Shown here: positions 1 to 9,687 of the stretch, one piece after another | Numbering within the stretch: position 1 is the stretch's first letter | Layout: each line of letters begins with the position of its first letter | Source: a virus | Reading direction: 5' to 3' (one strand) | IMG/VR virus record: IMGVR_UViG_3300027714_000004 | Location: 1-64,000 of that record | DNA length: 64,000 nt | Translations under genes and position numbers: made by a program | The notes under the pieces: model-generated | Databases searched by the model: none | Told to the model about the DNA's origin: nothing | The model's input: the letters and a program-made list of their open reading frames with translations, nothing else

Positions 1-2673
1 GGTTCTATTCCGCTAGTCCAAACGGCAAGTTATGGTGTAGATGACACACTATTTGCTACCAAAACATATGTTGATTCTGGTTACACTGATACTTCAGGTA
101 TGAATTCAGCGATTGCTGTTGAAACTGCTGCTAGAACTGCTGCTATCGCCGCAATTCCTGCAACTGACTTAACTCCATACTCAACTACTGCACAGATGGA
201 CTCATCTATTGCTGTTGAGACTGCTGCTAGAACTGCTGCTATCTCTGCTGAGACTTCATCTAGAGAAACTGCTATCTCTGCTGAGACTTCATCTAGAGAA
301 ACTGCTATCTCTGCTGAGACTTCATCTAGAGAAACTGCTATCTCTGCTGCTATCTCTGCTGAGACTTCATCTAGAGAAACTGCTATCTCTGCTGAGACTT
401 CATCTAGAGAAACTGCTATCTCTGATGCTATCTCTGCTAGTGCAACTGCTGCACAGGGTACCAAAGCAGATACTGCGGTTCAACCGAGTGATCTAACAAA
501 CGTTGCAGGTTCTACTGTAAGTACAGGTCTATCGAATGATAAAACTACAGCGGTAGTCTGGTCTGGTAATGATATCCCTTGGTCAGATAATGTTAGTCGA
601 ATCGAGTCTGGTTTTGATTATGACCTTGGACATCGTAGAAATCAGATTTCTGTAGGTACTAACTACTGGGCTGCAATTAATACTACTACTTGGACTACAG
701 GCACTTCAGTATTGAAGGTGTATAACAACTCTGACGATTCAGAAGCATTTAGTACTGTTCTACCTACCGAGCACTTTGGTCAGGTTTCTCCAACAATCGC
801 TGATGCAGTTTTTGTATCTGGTGACTATGTTGTAGTGTTACAGTATGCTAACTCTAGTTACGATATGATTTATGCTATTGGTTATCATATCCCGTCTGGT
901 ATTCAGCAGTACAAGCACGTGTATGCTAATATCGATGCTAATGCTTGTAGTGTGTTCGAAGACCAAATTATATACGTTCAGAAAGATTCTAACTGGTACA
1001 CTACAGGTGTAATGAGAGCTAGAGCTTCGGACGACTATATTTTAGGTAGTGTAAACTTCGAAGGAACTACATCACCAGATAGTAAATCAGGGTGTGTACG
1101 ATTCAACGGTTCTTACTATATTAGTGCGGAATATCATGGAAACGCTAATGTTGGAGTACAATCTGGCCAGGTTACTGTATATGATTCTACTGGTTATATG
1201 GTTCATGAGTTAATTAATCCTAACTTTGCTGGTGATGCTGATTACGATAGATTCGGTTTCGACACCAATTTCTATGGAACTACTCAGGTAGTTGGTCTAA
1301 CATATAAAGATACAGACGGTACCGGATCTAACCATCCTGGCCACTTGAGTCTCTTTGACCTTACTACTGGTCTGATGCAAAAAACTTTCGATATCCCTAA
1401 AGGTGATCGAGACTTTGAAGCATCAAGCTTCAACGGCCCACTAGTAGTTGATGGTGAGTGGATCTTTGCTGGTGGTTGGCAGTCTAATGCGCCTACAACC
1501 GACTATAAGGGCGGTTTGATTCATTGTTACAACCCTATATCGAATAGTTCATTCAATCTGGTAGGTTATACAAGTTCGGAAGAAGCTAAGACTGCACACA
1601 GTGCTCTCGGAATATCTGATGCAGACTTCGGTACTATTGATTTCGCTCGTTCATTCGACGTTAGAGATGGAAAACTTGTATTAAAGACGGCATCAGATGC
1701 CGGTGTGATCGCTAATGGTGGTGTCAACGGAGATAACGTTTCTGTACTATACACGTTTACTGCTCTGGTTGCACCTCGAAACCTATTATCTATCGATGAA
1801 AATCATATTGCGACAAGAGCATATGCTTTAGAAGTAAGTCGAAATGCAAAAGAAGATGCACAGACTTATGCTGATCAAGCTGTTGTTACTGCTGTTGCTA
1901 ATGTGGTTGATGCTGCTCCTGCTTCGTTGGATACTTTAAACGAACTTGCTACTGCTCTAGGTGACGATGAAAACTTTGCGGTTACTGTAACAACTAACCT
2001 TGCTGGTAAAGCAACTATTGCCTCTGTCAGTACTTCTAGACAAGAAGCGATTGATGCTGCTGCTCTTGACGCAACTGCTAAAGCAGATGCTGCTCAAGCT
2101 GCTGCAATACTACAAGCATCTTCTGATGCAACTGGTAAAGCAGAAGCTGCACGAATCGCTGCCGCAGCTGATGCAACTAGTAAAGCAAATGCTGCTCAGT
2201 CTATTGCAATCTCTACTGCAAGTGATGATGCAACTAGTAAAGCAGAAGCTGCACGTATCGCCGCAGAAATTGCTGCTGCTTCTGATGCAACTAGTAAAGC
2301 AAATGCTGCTGAATCTGCTGCTGCACTAGATGCTGCTACTAAAGCAGCTGCTGCTCAAGCTGCTGCAATCGCTGCCGCAGAATCTGATGCTACCGCAAAA
2401 GCAGAAGCTGCTAGGATTGCTGCTGAATCTGCTGCTGCACTAGATGCTGCTACTAAAGCAGAAGCTGCTAGGATTGCTGCTGAATCTGCTGCTGCACTAG
2501 ATGCTGCTACTAAAGCAGATGCTGCTCAAGCTGCTGCTCAAGCTGCTGCTGCACTAGATGCTGCTACTAAAGCAGATGCTGCTCAAGCTGCTGCTGCACT
2601 AGATGCTGCTACTAAAGCAGATGCTGCTCGTATCAACATCTATGATGTAACTGGTGTTCTTATCAACAACTAA
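1..2673 (+). CDS. Fibre-like virion protein, Ala-rich repeats (5' partial)
   Basis: The reading frame is open from base 1, so the N-terminus lies outside the window; the first internal Met is at base 100. Three parts are visible: an Ala/Thr/Ser-rich stalk with five perfect copies of an 11-residue unit (AISAETSSRET), a central non-repetitive domain of about 400 residues rich in aromatic and beta-type sequence, and a C-terminal helical stalk built from A-L-D-A-A-T-K-A-x-A-A repeats. The opening segment contains a TKTYVDSG motif common in structural proteins of marine T4-like phages. A trimeric fibre with an inserted globular receptor-binding domain is inferred from this architecture. A strong terminator follows. 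Which T4 fibre gene it corresponds to cannot be told. Confidence 0.7.
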   Translation, partial: GSIPLVQTASYGVDDTLFATKTYVDSGYTDTSGMNSAIAVETAARTAAIAAIPATDLTPYSTTAQMDSSIAVETAARTAAISAETSSRETAISAETSSRETAISAETSSRETAISAAISAETSSRETAISAETSSRETAISDAISASATAAQGTKADTAVQPSDLTNVAGSTVSTGLSNDKTTAVVWSGNDIPWSDNVSRIESGFDYDLGHRRNQISVGTNYWAAINTTTWTTGTSVLKVYNNSDDSEAFSTVLPTEHFGQVSPTIADAVFVSGDYVVVLQYANSSYDMIYAIGYHIPSGIQQYKHVYANIDANACSVFEDQIIYVQKDSNWYTTGVMRARASDDYILGSVNFEGTTSPDSKSGCVRFNGSYYISAEYHGNANVGVQSGQVTVYDSTGYMVHELINPNFAGDADYDRFGFDTNFYGTTQVVGLTYKDTDGTGSNHPGHLSLFDLTTGLMQKTFDIPKGDRDFEASSFNGPLVVDGEWIFAGGWQSNAPTTDYKGGLIHCYNPISNSSFNLVGYTSSEEAKTAHSALGISDADFGTIDFARSFDVRDGKLVLKTASDAGVIANGGVNGDNVSVLYTFTALVAPRNLLSIDENHIATRAYALEVSRNAKEDAQTYADQAVVTAVANVVDAAPASLDTLNELATALGDDENFAVTVTTNLAGKATIASVSTSRQEAIDAAALDATAKADAAQAAAILQASSDATGKAEAARIAAAADATSKANAAQSIAISTASDDATSKAEAARIAAEIAAASDATSKANAAESAAALDAATKAAAAQAAAIAAAESDATAKAEAARIAAESAAALDAATKAEAARIAAESAAALDAATKADAAQAAAQAAAALDAATKADAAQAAAALDAATKADAARINIYDVTGVLINN
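241..417 (+). repeat. Five perfect 33-bp tandem repeats
   Basis: Units start at 241, 274, 307, 352 and 385. A 12-bp partial unit separates copies three and four. Each encodes 11 residues of the fibre stalk, and the copies are identical at the DNA level, so copy number could change by slippage or recombination. Confidence 0.9.
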
Positions 2674-2697
2674 TCTTAGATTTTATCCAAGATATAA

Positions 2698-2723
2698 GGG
2701 GGGACTTCGGTTCCCCCTTTTTT
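2698..2723 (+). terminator. Intrinsic terminator after fibre gene
   Basis: An 8-bp G/C stem (one G-T pair) capped by a TTCG tetraloop is followed by six T residues. Confidence 0.9.
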
Positions 2724-2737
2724 ATATTTAATTTTAA

Positions 2738-2757
2738 TATAAATAAACGTATAAATA
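2738..2757 (+). promoter_or_regulatory. Two late promoters before gp13
   Basis: TATAAATA occurs at 2738-2745 and again at 2750-2757, 12 bp apart, directly after a terminator and before the neck genes. This is the T4 late -10 element recognised by gp55-bearing RNA polymerase. Confidence 0.8.
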
Positions 2758-2784
2758 GTACTTAACCAATATTGGACTATAGTA

Positions 2785-3552
2785 ATGTATTCAACAAGTA
2801 AAGAAGAATTGATTGATTATTGCCTACGTGCCTTGGGGCATCCGGTAGTTGAAGTCAATATAGACGAAGAGCAACTAGACGATCGTATTGACGAGGCGCT
2901 ACAGTGGTTCCGTGAAAATCATCCGGACGGTTCTAAGAGATATTATCTGAAACATCAATTGACTCAAACTGATATTGATAATCAGTATGTCGATTTTGGT
3001 GATGACTTGGATCTCACGGCAGTAGTTCGTATGGTTCCGGTGAGTCTTGGAGGAGTAGGTTCTGGTTGGTTTAGTGACGCATGGCAAGTAATGGCTCATA
3101 CTGTTACTGACTTCTCTAATAGTTCTATTCTAGGAGACCTTGCTCATTACGAACAAATCCAACAACACTTGTCTCTATTAGATATGAAACTCGGTGGGCA
3201 ACCACAGATTACTTTCGATAGACAATATAATCGCATAAATCTATATGTTTCGAAAACACATTTACAAGTAGACGATTTTGTACTATTTGAGGTTTATGGT
3301 ATTCGGAATCCCGACAACTCGATTAACGAATATAACTCTCTATGGAACCACAAGTTTCTAAAAGAATATTCGACTGCACTGATTAAACGTCAGTGGGGTA
3401 CTAACCTAATTAAATTTGACGGTATGACACTGCCTGGCGGTGTTACGGTCAATGCACGTTTGATCTATGAAGATGCTCTTGCAGACATCGACAGACTCAT
3501 GGAAAAATTTCGTAACGAAGAAGATGAAGGGCCTATGTTCTTCATAGGGTAA
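2785..3552 (+). CDS. gp13: Neck protein gp13 (head completion)
   Basis: Head-completion protein of the T4 neck, which with gp14 closes the portal after packaging and provides the tail-joining site. The 255-residue product has the N-terminal signature of marine gp13 homologues (ELIDYCLRALGHPVVEVN, then a DD-rich helix DEEQLDDRIDEAL). It is somewhat shorter than T4 gp13 (309 residues). It is the first gene of the run gp13-14-15-16-17, in T4 order, and is followed by gp14 with almost no gap. Two late promoters lie just upstream. Confidence 0.9.
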   Translation: MYSTSKEELIDYCLRALGHPVVEVNIDEEQLDDRIDEALQWFRENHPDGSKRYYLKHQLTQTDIDNQYVDFGDDLDLTAVVRMVPVSLGGVGSGWFSDAWQVMAHTVTDFSNSSILGDLAHYEQIQQHLSLLDMKLGGQPQITFDRQYNRINLYVSKTHLQVDDFVLFEVYGIRNPDNSINEYNSLWNHKFLKEYSTALIKRQWGTNLIKFDGMTLPGGVTVNARLIYEDALADIDRLMEKFRNEEDEGPMFFIG

Positions 3553-3555
3553 GTG

Positions 3556-4431
3556 ATGGCAACTAATCCATATATAAGTCAAAAATACAGACCAGAACAG
3601 AATCTTTACGAAGATATTCTTATTGAAGCGATCCAGTTCTACGGACAGGACGTTTATTATCTCCCACGAGAAATCGTAGAAAGAGAAGATATCTTCCTTG
3701 ATAGTATTCAGTCACAGTTCTCTGACGCCTATAAAGTAGAAGTGTATATTGAAAACACTGAAGCATTTGATGGTGAGGGAGACCTATTCACTAAGTTTGG
3801 TATTGAACTCCGAGATCAATCGACCTTTGTCATTGCTCGTCGCAGATGGCGACAGCTTGTAGGTGATCGTCTTGCGGATAACCAGTTCCGTCCCAGAGAA
3901 GGTGATGTCATCTATCTCCCATTATCCGAATCTCTATTCGAGGTAAAGAAGGTCGAGACAGAAACTCCATTCTACCAGTTATCTCAACTACCACTATTCC
4001 GTATGCAATGTGAGTTGTTCGAGTACTCTGATGAAGACTTCGATACAGGTATTGCGGGAATTGATCAGGTTGAAGCAGAATCTGCATTCCAGTACGAACT
4101 TGTTATGGAAACTTCTGGAAGTGAGTTCTTCTACACGCCAGGCGAAACAGTAACTCAGACGTTTGACGACTACGTTATTGAAGGTGAAGTTACCACATTC
4201 AACTCAGAGACTCGTCTACTGAAAATTGCACACACTGGGGCTGACGATGGTAACTATCATCTGTGGGCAACAGACCGACCAGTCGTGGGAAGTAACGCAT
4301 CTCTCACTCCAGCATCCTCGGACGAGGGTGTGAATGAAATTCAACCACTTTCTCAGAATGTAATATTCGACGACTTTGCTAATGATTTCGTAGACTTTAC
4401 TGAGTCCAACCCATTTGGAGATATGCCGTAA
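3556..4431 (+). CDS. gp14: Neck protein gp14
   Basis: Second neck protein of the T4-type connector. The start is taken at the ATG of MATNPYIS; a GTG one codon earlier (3553) abuts the gp13 stop and is the alternative. The N-terminal half (YEDILIEAIQFYGQDVYYLP) is the conserved part in marine T4-like homologues. The 291-residue length is slightly above T4 gp14 (256). The stop overlaps the gp15 start by one base, indicating translational coupling. Confidence 0.88.
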   Translation: MATNPYISQKYRPEQNLYEDILIEAIQFYGQDVYYLPREIVEREDIFLDSIQSQFSDAYKVEVYIENTEAFDGEGDLFTKFGIELRDQSTFVIARRRWRQLVGDRLADNQFRPREGDVIYLPLSESLFEVKKVETETPFYQLSQLPLFRMQCELFEYSDEDFDTGIAGIDQVEAESAFQYELVMETSGSEFFYTPGETVTQTFDDYVIEGEVTTFNSETRLLKIAHTGADDGNYHLWATDRPVVGSNASLTPASSDEGVNEIQPLSQNVIFDDFANDFVDFTESNPFGDMP

Positions 4432-5207
4432 TGATGGGAAGTCACTTCTATCACAAACGTGTCCGTACTTGCGTTGCCGTATTCGGTTCTATGTTTAATA
4501 ACTTACACGTTTTGAGAACAGACTCGGCAGGTAAGGTATTATCACAGGTCAAGGTGCCGTTATCATACGCACCAAAGAGATCTTTCATAGAACGTCTAGC
4601 AGAGATGAGTAATGGAGAAGACGCAGAACGTAGAGTTGCCATTAAACTTCCGCGTATGTCGTTTGAAATTACTTCTATTGCATATGATGCAGCACGTCAA
4701 TTACCTAAAGTAAATGGGTTCGGTGGTATTGTTTCGGAAGACAACACCTCAAGACGTAAAGTATATGTGGGTGTTCCTTATAATGTATCATTCTCTTTGT
4801 CAGTATATGCTAAGACTCAGGATGATGCATTGCAAGTCGTAGAGCAAATCATACCTTACTTTGCTCCACAGTACACTCTTACAGTAAAACCTTTTGCAGA
4901 CCAACCAGAGATCAAAGAAGATGTCCCTGTAGTTCTCACGGGTTTAGACTTTCAAGATGATTTCGAAGGCCCATTGGAACAGAGACGTACTATTATATAC
5001 ACTCTCAACTTCGAGATGAAAGTTAACTTCTATGGCCCAGAGTCAATTTCTCCGGTAATTAGGGAGGTTAATACAAACCTAAATCTAGTAGTCCCCGAAG
5101 ATGATGAAGAGTATCTAATAGAAACTATAAATACTACTCCTGATCCTATTGATGTGAGTCCAGACGGTGACTATGGGTTCAATACCGAGATAATTTTCCC
5201 AGAATAA
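4431..5207 (+). CDS. gp15: Tail sheath stabiliser gp15
   Basis: Terminator protein that caps the contractile tail and joins it to the neck; in T4 it forms a hexameric ring on the last sheath and tube rings. The 258-residue product matches T4 gp15 in length and pattern: an N-terminal HFYHKRVRTCVAVFGSMFNN segment, a YAPK motif near residue 45, and a central QVVEQIIPYFAPQ segment that is the best conserved block of the family. An ATG also occurs at codon 2 (4434). Position between gp14 and gp16 supports the call. Confidence 0.92.
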   Translation: MMGSHFYHKRVRTCVAVFGSMFNNLHVLRTDSAGKVLSQVKVPLSYAPKRSFIERLAEMSNGEDAERRVAIKLPRMSFEITSIAYDAARQLPKVNGFGGIVSEDNTSRRKVYVGVPYNVSFSLSVYAKTQDDALQVVEQIIPYFAPQYTLTVKPFADQPEIKEDVPVVLTGLDFQDDFEGPLEQRRTIIYTLNFEMKVNFYGPESISPVIREVNTNLNLVVPEDDEEYLIETINTTPDPIDVSPDGDYGFNTEIIFPE

Positions 5208-5221
5208 TTTGGTGATATATA

Positions 5222-5617
5222 ATGAGAGATTCAAGTAAGCCGCCTGCTATCTTCGATGATAGTCAGAAGAAGAATGTCGTACACGAACAAGATTATGAAT
5301 ATTCCCGTGAGACCTATTATGACCTAATTGAGAAGGGTCGTGAATCTCTAGAACTAATGATCGAAGTTGCTCGTGAGAGTGAACACCCCCGTGCATTCGA
5401 AGTTCTGTCTGGTATGATTAAGGGTATCTCAGATGTCAATGACAAGTTGATGGATCTTAATAAGAAACATAAAGAACTTAGTCGTGACGATAGTCCAACA
5501 GAATCCGCTTCTGGTGGTACCACCAATAATCTATTCGTAGGTTCTACTACAGACCTTCAACGTATGTTGTTAGGTGCAGCTGATGAGAAGGTAATCGAAC
5601 AAGACTCGGACGAATGA
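5222..5617 (+). CDS. gp16: Small terminase subunit gp16
   Basis: Small terminase subunit, which regulates gp17 cutting and ATPase during headful packaging. The 131-residue product is close to the size of marine gp16 proteins and mostly helical: the core (residues about 25-90) predicts two long antiparallel helices (YYDLIEKGRESLELMIEVAR; GMIKGISDVNDKLMDLNKKH) like the oligomerisation coiled coil of T4 gp16. The stop overlaps the next start (ATGA). Confidence 0.9.
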   Translation: MRDSSKPPAIFDDSQKKNVVHEQDYEYSRETYYDLIEKGRESLELMIEVARESEHPRAFEVLSGMIKGISDVNDKLMDLNKKHKELSRDDSPTESASGGTTNNLFVGSTTDLQRMLLGAADEKVIEQDSDE

Positions 5618-5790
5618 AAAAGCAACCGAAGATTAAGATGAAGGGTAGTGCTGAATGGGACGCTCTGTCTAGAAAGGCAAGAGGGTTATATTGTTACCTC
5701 GACAAATCTAAGATTGTGAAGAAGATTAAACGTGGTTATAACAAGCGATTCCGACAGGAAGGCAAAAAGGACTGTGACATCATCGATTAA
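5614..5790 (+). CDS. Small basic protein between gp16 and gp17
   Basis: A 58-residue frame overlaps the gp16 stop by ATGA and ends 18 bp before gp17, so it fits a translationally coupled gene. The product is strongly basic (KKQPKIKMK at the start, then IVKKIKRGYNKRFRQEGKK) with an acidic tip. The family is not recognised. Nucleic-acid or terminase contact is possible from charge and position but is only inference. Confidence 0.75.
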   Translation: MKKQPKIKMKGSAEWDALSRKARGLYCYLDKSKIVKKIKRGYNKRFRQEGKKDCDIID

Positions 5791-5808
5791 GATGATAGAG
5801 ACTATAGT

Positions 5809-7416
5809 ATGACATCTTTTACTAAGAATTCCTATCTAGGAAATCCCCAAGTTAAGCGTGACGGTGTTGCGGAAGAGTGGGATAAGAAGAAACTCCGCGA
5901 ATACCGTAAGTGTATGAACGACCCAGCTTATTTCTGTAGGAAGTATGTTAAAGTCGTGCACCTTGATAGGGGTCTGGTACCTTTTAAGTTATACGATTAT
6001 CAAGAGAAGATGTTTGAACACTTCAATGATAATCGATTCTCCATCGTTCTTGCTTGTAGACAGTCCGGTAAATCTATATCTTCAGTAGGATACCTTCTAT
6101 GGTATTCTTTATTCCATCCGGAAAAGACTATTGCTATCCTTGCTAACAAAGGTGCGACTGCACGTGAGATGTTATCTCGTGTAACACTCATGTTAGAGAA
6201 CCTCCCATTCTTCCTACAGCCAGGATGTAAAGCACTTAACAAAGGGTCTATAGAGTTCTCTAATAACTCCCGCATCATCGCTGCAGCTACGTCTGGGTCT
6301 TCTATTCGTGGTATGTCGGTCAACCTATTGTTCCTAGATGAGTTCGCATTTGTAGAGAATGCGGCAGAGTTCTACACCTCTACTTACCCTGTAATCTCAT
6401 CTGGTAAAGACACGAAAGTTATCATAACAAGTACTGCTAACGGTATCGGTAATACTTACCAAAAGATATGGGAAGGTGCAGTACAGAAGGTTAATGAGTA
6501 TAAACCGTTCCGTGTTGACTGGTGGGATGTGCCTGGCCGAGATGACAAGTGGAAAGCACAAACTGTTGCAAACACTTCTCAGTTACAGTTTGACCAAGAG
6601 TTTGGTAACACATTCTTTGGTACTGGTAATACTCTTATTGAGGGTCAAGTACTTCTAGACTTACGTGCTAGAGAACCTTCTAGGAGATTAGAGGGTGGTG
6701 ACTTATTGGTCTATGAGGATGTGATTGAAGAGCATCAGTATATCATGACAGTAGATGTTTGTCAAGGGCGTGGACAGGATTATTCTACATTTACAGTCTT
6801 TGATGTCTCGGTACAACCGTTCAGACAGGTGTGTGTATATCGTAACAACATGATATCCCCGATACTATACCCTAACATAATATATAAATACGCTACAGCA
6901 TACAACGAAGCGTATGTTGTTATCGAGAATAATGATCAGGGTATGGTCGTGTGCGTAGGACTATACCAAGATTTAGAATATGAGAACATCCACCTAGAGT
7001 CTGCTATCCGAGCTGATGCCATCGGTATTCGCATGGACAGAAAGGTAAAGCGGATGGGATGTTCGTCGATTAAAGACATTATCGAAAACCATAAGTTAGA
7101 TCTGGTTGATGAAAATACCATCATGGAGGTGTCTACATTCGTCTCTAAGGGTACTTCTTACGAAGCTTCAGTAGGTAACCACGATGACTTAATGATGAAT
7201 CTGGTGATGTTTGGATACTTTGTCGGGACACAATCCTTCGGGGATATGACTAACGTCGATATCAAACAGATGTTATTTGATCAACGCATGAAAGAGATTG
7301 AAGATGATTTACCACCGTTTGGTATTATAGACGATGGTACAGAGTATGCTTCTACTACCGACTTATCAGACCCTTATAGTATGGACTGGACGAACTATGA
7401 ACCCGATGGTTGGTAA
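5809..7416 (+). CDS. gp17: Large terminase subunit gp17
   Basis: DNA-packaging motor: N-terminal ATPase and C-terminal RNase H-fold nuclease that cuts concatemeric DNA. Visible are the Q-motif region (YDYQEKMF, residues 62-69), Walker A CRQSGKS (83-89), Walker B LLFLDEF with catalytic DE (about 177-178), and the first nuclease Asp in MTVDVCQGRGQDYS (about 313-326). Later acidic residues (VIENNDQG; NHDDLMMN) fit the remaining nuclease centre. At 535 residues it is shorter than T4 gp17 (610). The gene order gp16, small protein, gp17, gp18 supports it. Confidence 0.97.
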   Translation: MTSFTKNSYLGNPQVKRDGVAEEWDKKKLREYRKCMNDPAYFCRKYVKVVHLDRGLVPFKLYDYQEKMFEHFNDNRFSIVLACRQSGKSISSVGYLLWYSLFHPEKTIAILANKGATAREMLSRVTLMLENLPFFLQPGCKALNKGSIEFSNNSRIIAAATSGSSIRGMSVNLLFLDEFAFVENAAEFYTSTYPVISSGKDTKVIITSTANGIGNTYQKIWEGAVQKVNEYKPFRVDWWDVPGRDDKWKAQTVANTSQLQFDQEFGNTFFGTGNTLIEGQVLLDLRAREPSRRLEGGDLLVYEDVIEEHQYIMTVDVCQGRGQDYSTFTVFDVSVQPFRQVCVYRNNMISPILYPNIIYKYATAYNEAYVVIENNDQGMVVCVGLYQDLEYENIHLESAIRADAIGIRMDRKVKRMGCSSIKDIIENHKLDLVDENTIMEVSTFVSKGTSYEASVGNHDDLMMNLVMFGYFVGTQSFGDMTNVDIKQMLFDQRMKEIEDDLPPFGIIDDGTEYASTTDLSDPYSMDWTNYEPDGW

Positions 7417-7428
7417 ATTTACGATAAG

Positions 7429-7436
7429 TATAAATA
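7429..7436 (+). promoter_or_regulatory. Late promoter before gp18
   Basis: TATAAATA stands 66 bp upstream of the tail sheath start, in the gap after gp17. Confidence 0.8.
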
Positions 7437-7502
7437 GATACATTGAAAGAACACTCCGTATTATGATTAACTTATTATACCTTAACTAAGAAGGACACTA
7501 CC

Positions 7503-9086
7503 ATGACTCTTTTATCTTCAGAGTCGCCATCCGTAACAGTACGAGAAATTGACTTAACAGGTATCGTACCTGCCGTCACTTCTACTACTGGTGCAATTGT
7601 AGGCGACTTTAATTGGGGCCCAGTAAACACACCTATTCTAATCGGTAACGAATCTGAACTGGCGTCTACTTTCGGTTCTCCACTATCAGGAAATGCATAT
7701 GCTGGCGATTTTCTATCCGCTTCATACTTCCTGAAATACTCTTCAAGCGCATTTATAATTCGTGCAGCTCGACCAACCATTCCAGCAGTTCCAGCAGTTC
7801 TAGATTCGGACTTAATCGAAGTAACTCCAGAAGTCCCAGAATATCCAGGCCATACAAAATCAACAGCCGGTGTTTTCACAGGGAAATATGAAGGTGCTCT
7901 CGGTAATACAATTACTGTAGCCGTAGCAGACGCAACATCTTTTCCTACTTGGGACTTTGAAGGTTACTTCACATCAGCTCCAGTAGGTGATGAACTTCAT
8001 GTTGTTGTCACACTTGGATATGTTTCAGGATCTGAATTAGGAAACATTGTCGAAACATACGAATTTGTTTCTACTGACGTTAATGCTAAACTTCCAAACG
8101 GTTCTAACAATTTCGCCAATGACGTTATTACTAAAGAATCTTCTTGGGTCGATGCTTCTGGCGTTCCAGCAGCAGGATTGTTCACGTTGGCAGGTGGTTC
8201 TGATGGAACTCCACTCCAAACTAGAGCGGATTACGTAAGTGCATATGACGGTTTCTTAAACAAAGAAGCTATCCAGTTAGATTTCCTAATTCCACCAGCG
8301 GGTGGTCAAGACGTAGCGGCAACCGTACATCAGAAACTTGTTACAGTTGCTACATCTCGTAAGGACTGTGTTGCAGTTATTTCCCCAACTTCAGGTGATG
8401 TCGATCATATGATATCATATGTTGGTACTCTTGCTCAAGATTCATCTTACTTGGTTATTGACGGAAACTGGTTTAAGGTTTACAACAAGTACCAAGATAA
8501 GTACGAGTTCATTCCAGCGGCATCTTCAACAGCAGGCGTTATGGCAGCTGCGGACGCAGTCTCTGCTCCTTGGTTCTCACCAGCTGGTTCACGTCGTGGA
8601 CAGTATCTAGGTGTTACCGAACTGTTGGTCAATCCTAGCAAAACAGAGCGTGATAAACTATACAAGAACGGAATTAATCCAGTTGTTAGTATCCCTGGCC
8701 AAGGTGTGATGTTATATGGTGACAAGACTCACCAATCACGTCCATCTGCATTTGATCGTATCAATGTTCGTCGACTATTCTTAGTCATCGAAAGAGCGAT
8801 CAGTAAAGCTGGTGAAAACGTAATGTTCGAATTCAACGATGAGTTTACTCGTGCAGAATTCGTAAACATCGTAGAACCATTCCTACGGGAAATTCAGGGT
8901 CGTCGCGGTATTACTGACTTCCGTGTTGTTTGTGATGCTACAAACAATACAGCAGAAGTCGTTGATCGCAACGAATTCATCGCAACTTGCTTCATTAAAC
9001 CAGCACGTTCAATCAACTACGTAACTTTAAACTTCGTAGCGGTAAGAACTGGTGTTGAGTTTGAAGAAGTCGTCGGTACAGTATAA
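7503..9086 (+). CDS. gp18: Tail sheath protein gp18
   Basis: Contractile tail sheath subunit. The 527-residue product opens with the N-terminal segment that forms the extended linker strand (SESPSVTVREIDLTG) and has the family C-terminal core from about residue 385 (NPVVSIPGQGVMLYGDKT, then RINVRRLFLVIERAI), which interlocks subunits. T4 gp18 is longer (659) because of extra surface domains, so the loss is likely in the exposed middle. A good ribosome site (AAGAAGGA) precedes the ATG. gp19 follows after 11 bp with its own AAGGAG site. Confidence 0.96.
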   Translation: MTLLSSESPSVTVREIDLTGIVPAVTSTTGAIVGDFNWGPVNTPILIGNESELASTFGSPLSGNAYAGDFLSASYFLKYSSSAFIIRAARPTIPAVPAVLDSDLIEVTPEVPEYPGHTKSTAGVFTGKYEGALGNTITVAVADATSFPTWDFEGYFTSAPVGDELHVVVTLGYVSGSELGNIVETYEFVSTDVNAKLPNGSNNFANDVITKESSWVDASGVPAAGLFTLAGGSDGTPLQTRADYVSAYDGFLNKEAIQLDFLIPPAGGQDVAATVHQKLVTVATSRKDCVAVISPTSGDVDHMISYVGTLAQDSSYLVIDGNWFKVYNKYQDKYEFIPAASSTAGVMAAADAVSAPWFSPAGSRRGQYLGVTELLVNPSKTERDKLYKNGINPVVSIPGQGVMLYGDKTHQSRPSAFDRINVRRLFLVIERAISKAGENVMFEFNDEFTRAEFVNIVEPFLREIQGRRGITDFRVVCDATNNTAEVVDRNEFIATCFIKPARSINYVTLNFVAVRTGVEFEEVVGTV

Positions 9087-9097
9087 GGAGTATAACA

Positions 9098-9622
9098 ATG
9101 TCATTAAGAGTAGACGATTTTAAAGCAAAATTAAAAGGTGGTGGTGCACGTCCTAATTTATTCCGTGTAACCGTAAACTTCCCTGCGTACGCGGGTGGTG
9201 ATGCAGAACTAACTTCATTTATGTGTAAAGGCGCACAGTTACCAGCATCAACAATTGCTGCTATCGACGTTCCTTTCCGTGGCCGTCAGTTAAAGATTGC
9301 CGGAGACCGCACATTTGAAGATTGGTCAGTTACTGTAATCAACGACACTGGTTTCGAAGTTCGTAACGCAATGGAACAGTGGATGAACGGTATCAACGGT
9401 CACACTGCAAACACTGGATTCACTAACCCTGTTGCATATCAAGCAGATCTTATTGTAGATCAACTTGATAAGAATGGCGACTCACTGAAGACATATAACT
9501 TCCGTGGTGCATTCCCTAACAACATTAGTGCCATCGACCTATCATACGATACAACTGACACGGTAGAAGAGTTTGAAGTGGCGTTCTCAATTCAATATTG
9601 GGAGTCAAATACCACTAGTTAA
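9098..9622 (+). CDS. gp19: Tail tube protein gp19
   Basis: Major tail tube subunit that stacks as hexamers inside the sheath. The 174-residue product is close to T4 gp19 (163). Typical segments are the N-terminal RPNLFRVTVNFP, the loop SFMCKGAQLPASTI, and the RTFEDWSVTVIND segment of the beta-sandwich tube fold. It directly follows gp18 and is followed by a terminator, so the sheath/tube pair forms one late unit. Confidence 0.95.
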   Translation: MSLRVDDFKAKLKGGGARPNLFRVTVNFPAYAGGDAELTSFMCKGAQLPASTIAAIDVPFRGRQLKIAGDRTFEDWSVTVINDTGFEVRNAMEQWMNGINGHTANTGFTNPVAYQADLIVDQLDKNGDSLKTYNFRGAFPNNISAIDLSYDTTDTVEEFEVAFSIQYWESNTTS

Positions 9623-9642
9623 AGGTATTATAAGTACTTGAG

Positions 9643-9670
9643 TGGGGGTGGTTTCCACCCCCCCTTTTTT
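9643..9670 (+). terminator. Intrinsic terminator after gp19
   Basis: A GGGGGTGG/CCACCCCC stem with a short TTT-type loop is followed by six T residues. Confidence 0.9.
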
Positions 9671-9687
9671 ATTATTAAGAGGATATT

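Noticed and set aside
81-464. Long minus-strand frame (127 codons) opposite the fibre repeats
   Set aside because: It arises because a 33-bp unit without stops is repeated; the same is true for + strand frames at 209-496 and 2000-2329. No ribosome site, and the fibre gene explains the sequence.
2000-2640. CRISPR-like array in the Ala-rich repeats
   Set aside because: Repeats are coding, contiguous and of protein-repeat type, with no unique spacers.
6883-6890. TATAAATA inside gp17 as a late promoter
   Set aside because: It lies in the middle of a coding region with no gene start nearby. The copies at 54865, 63384 and about 46209 are treated the same way. Chance is likely in AT-rich DNA.
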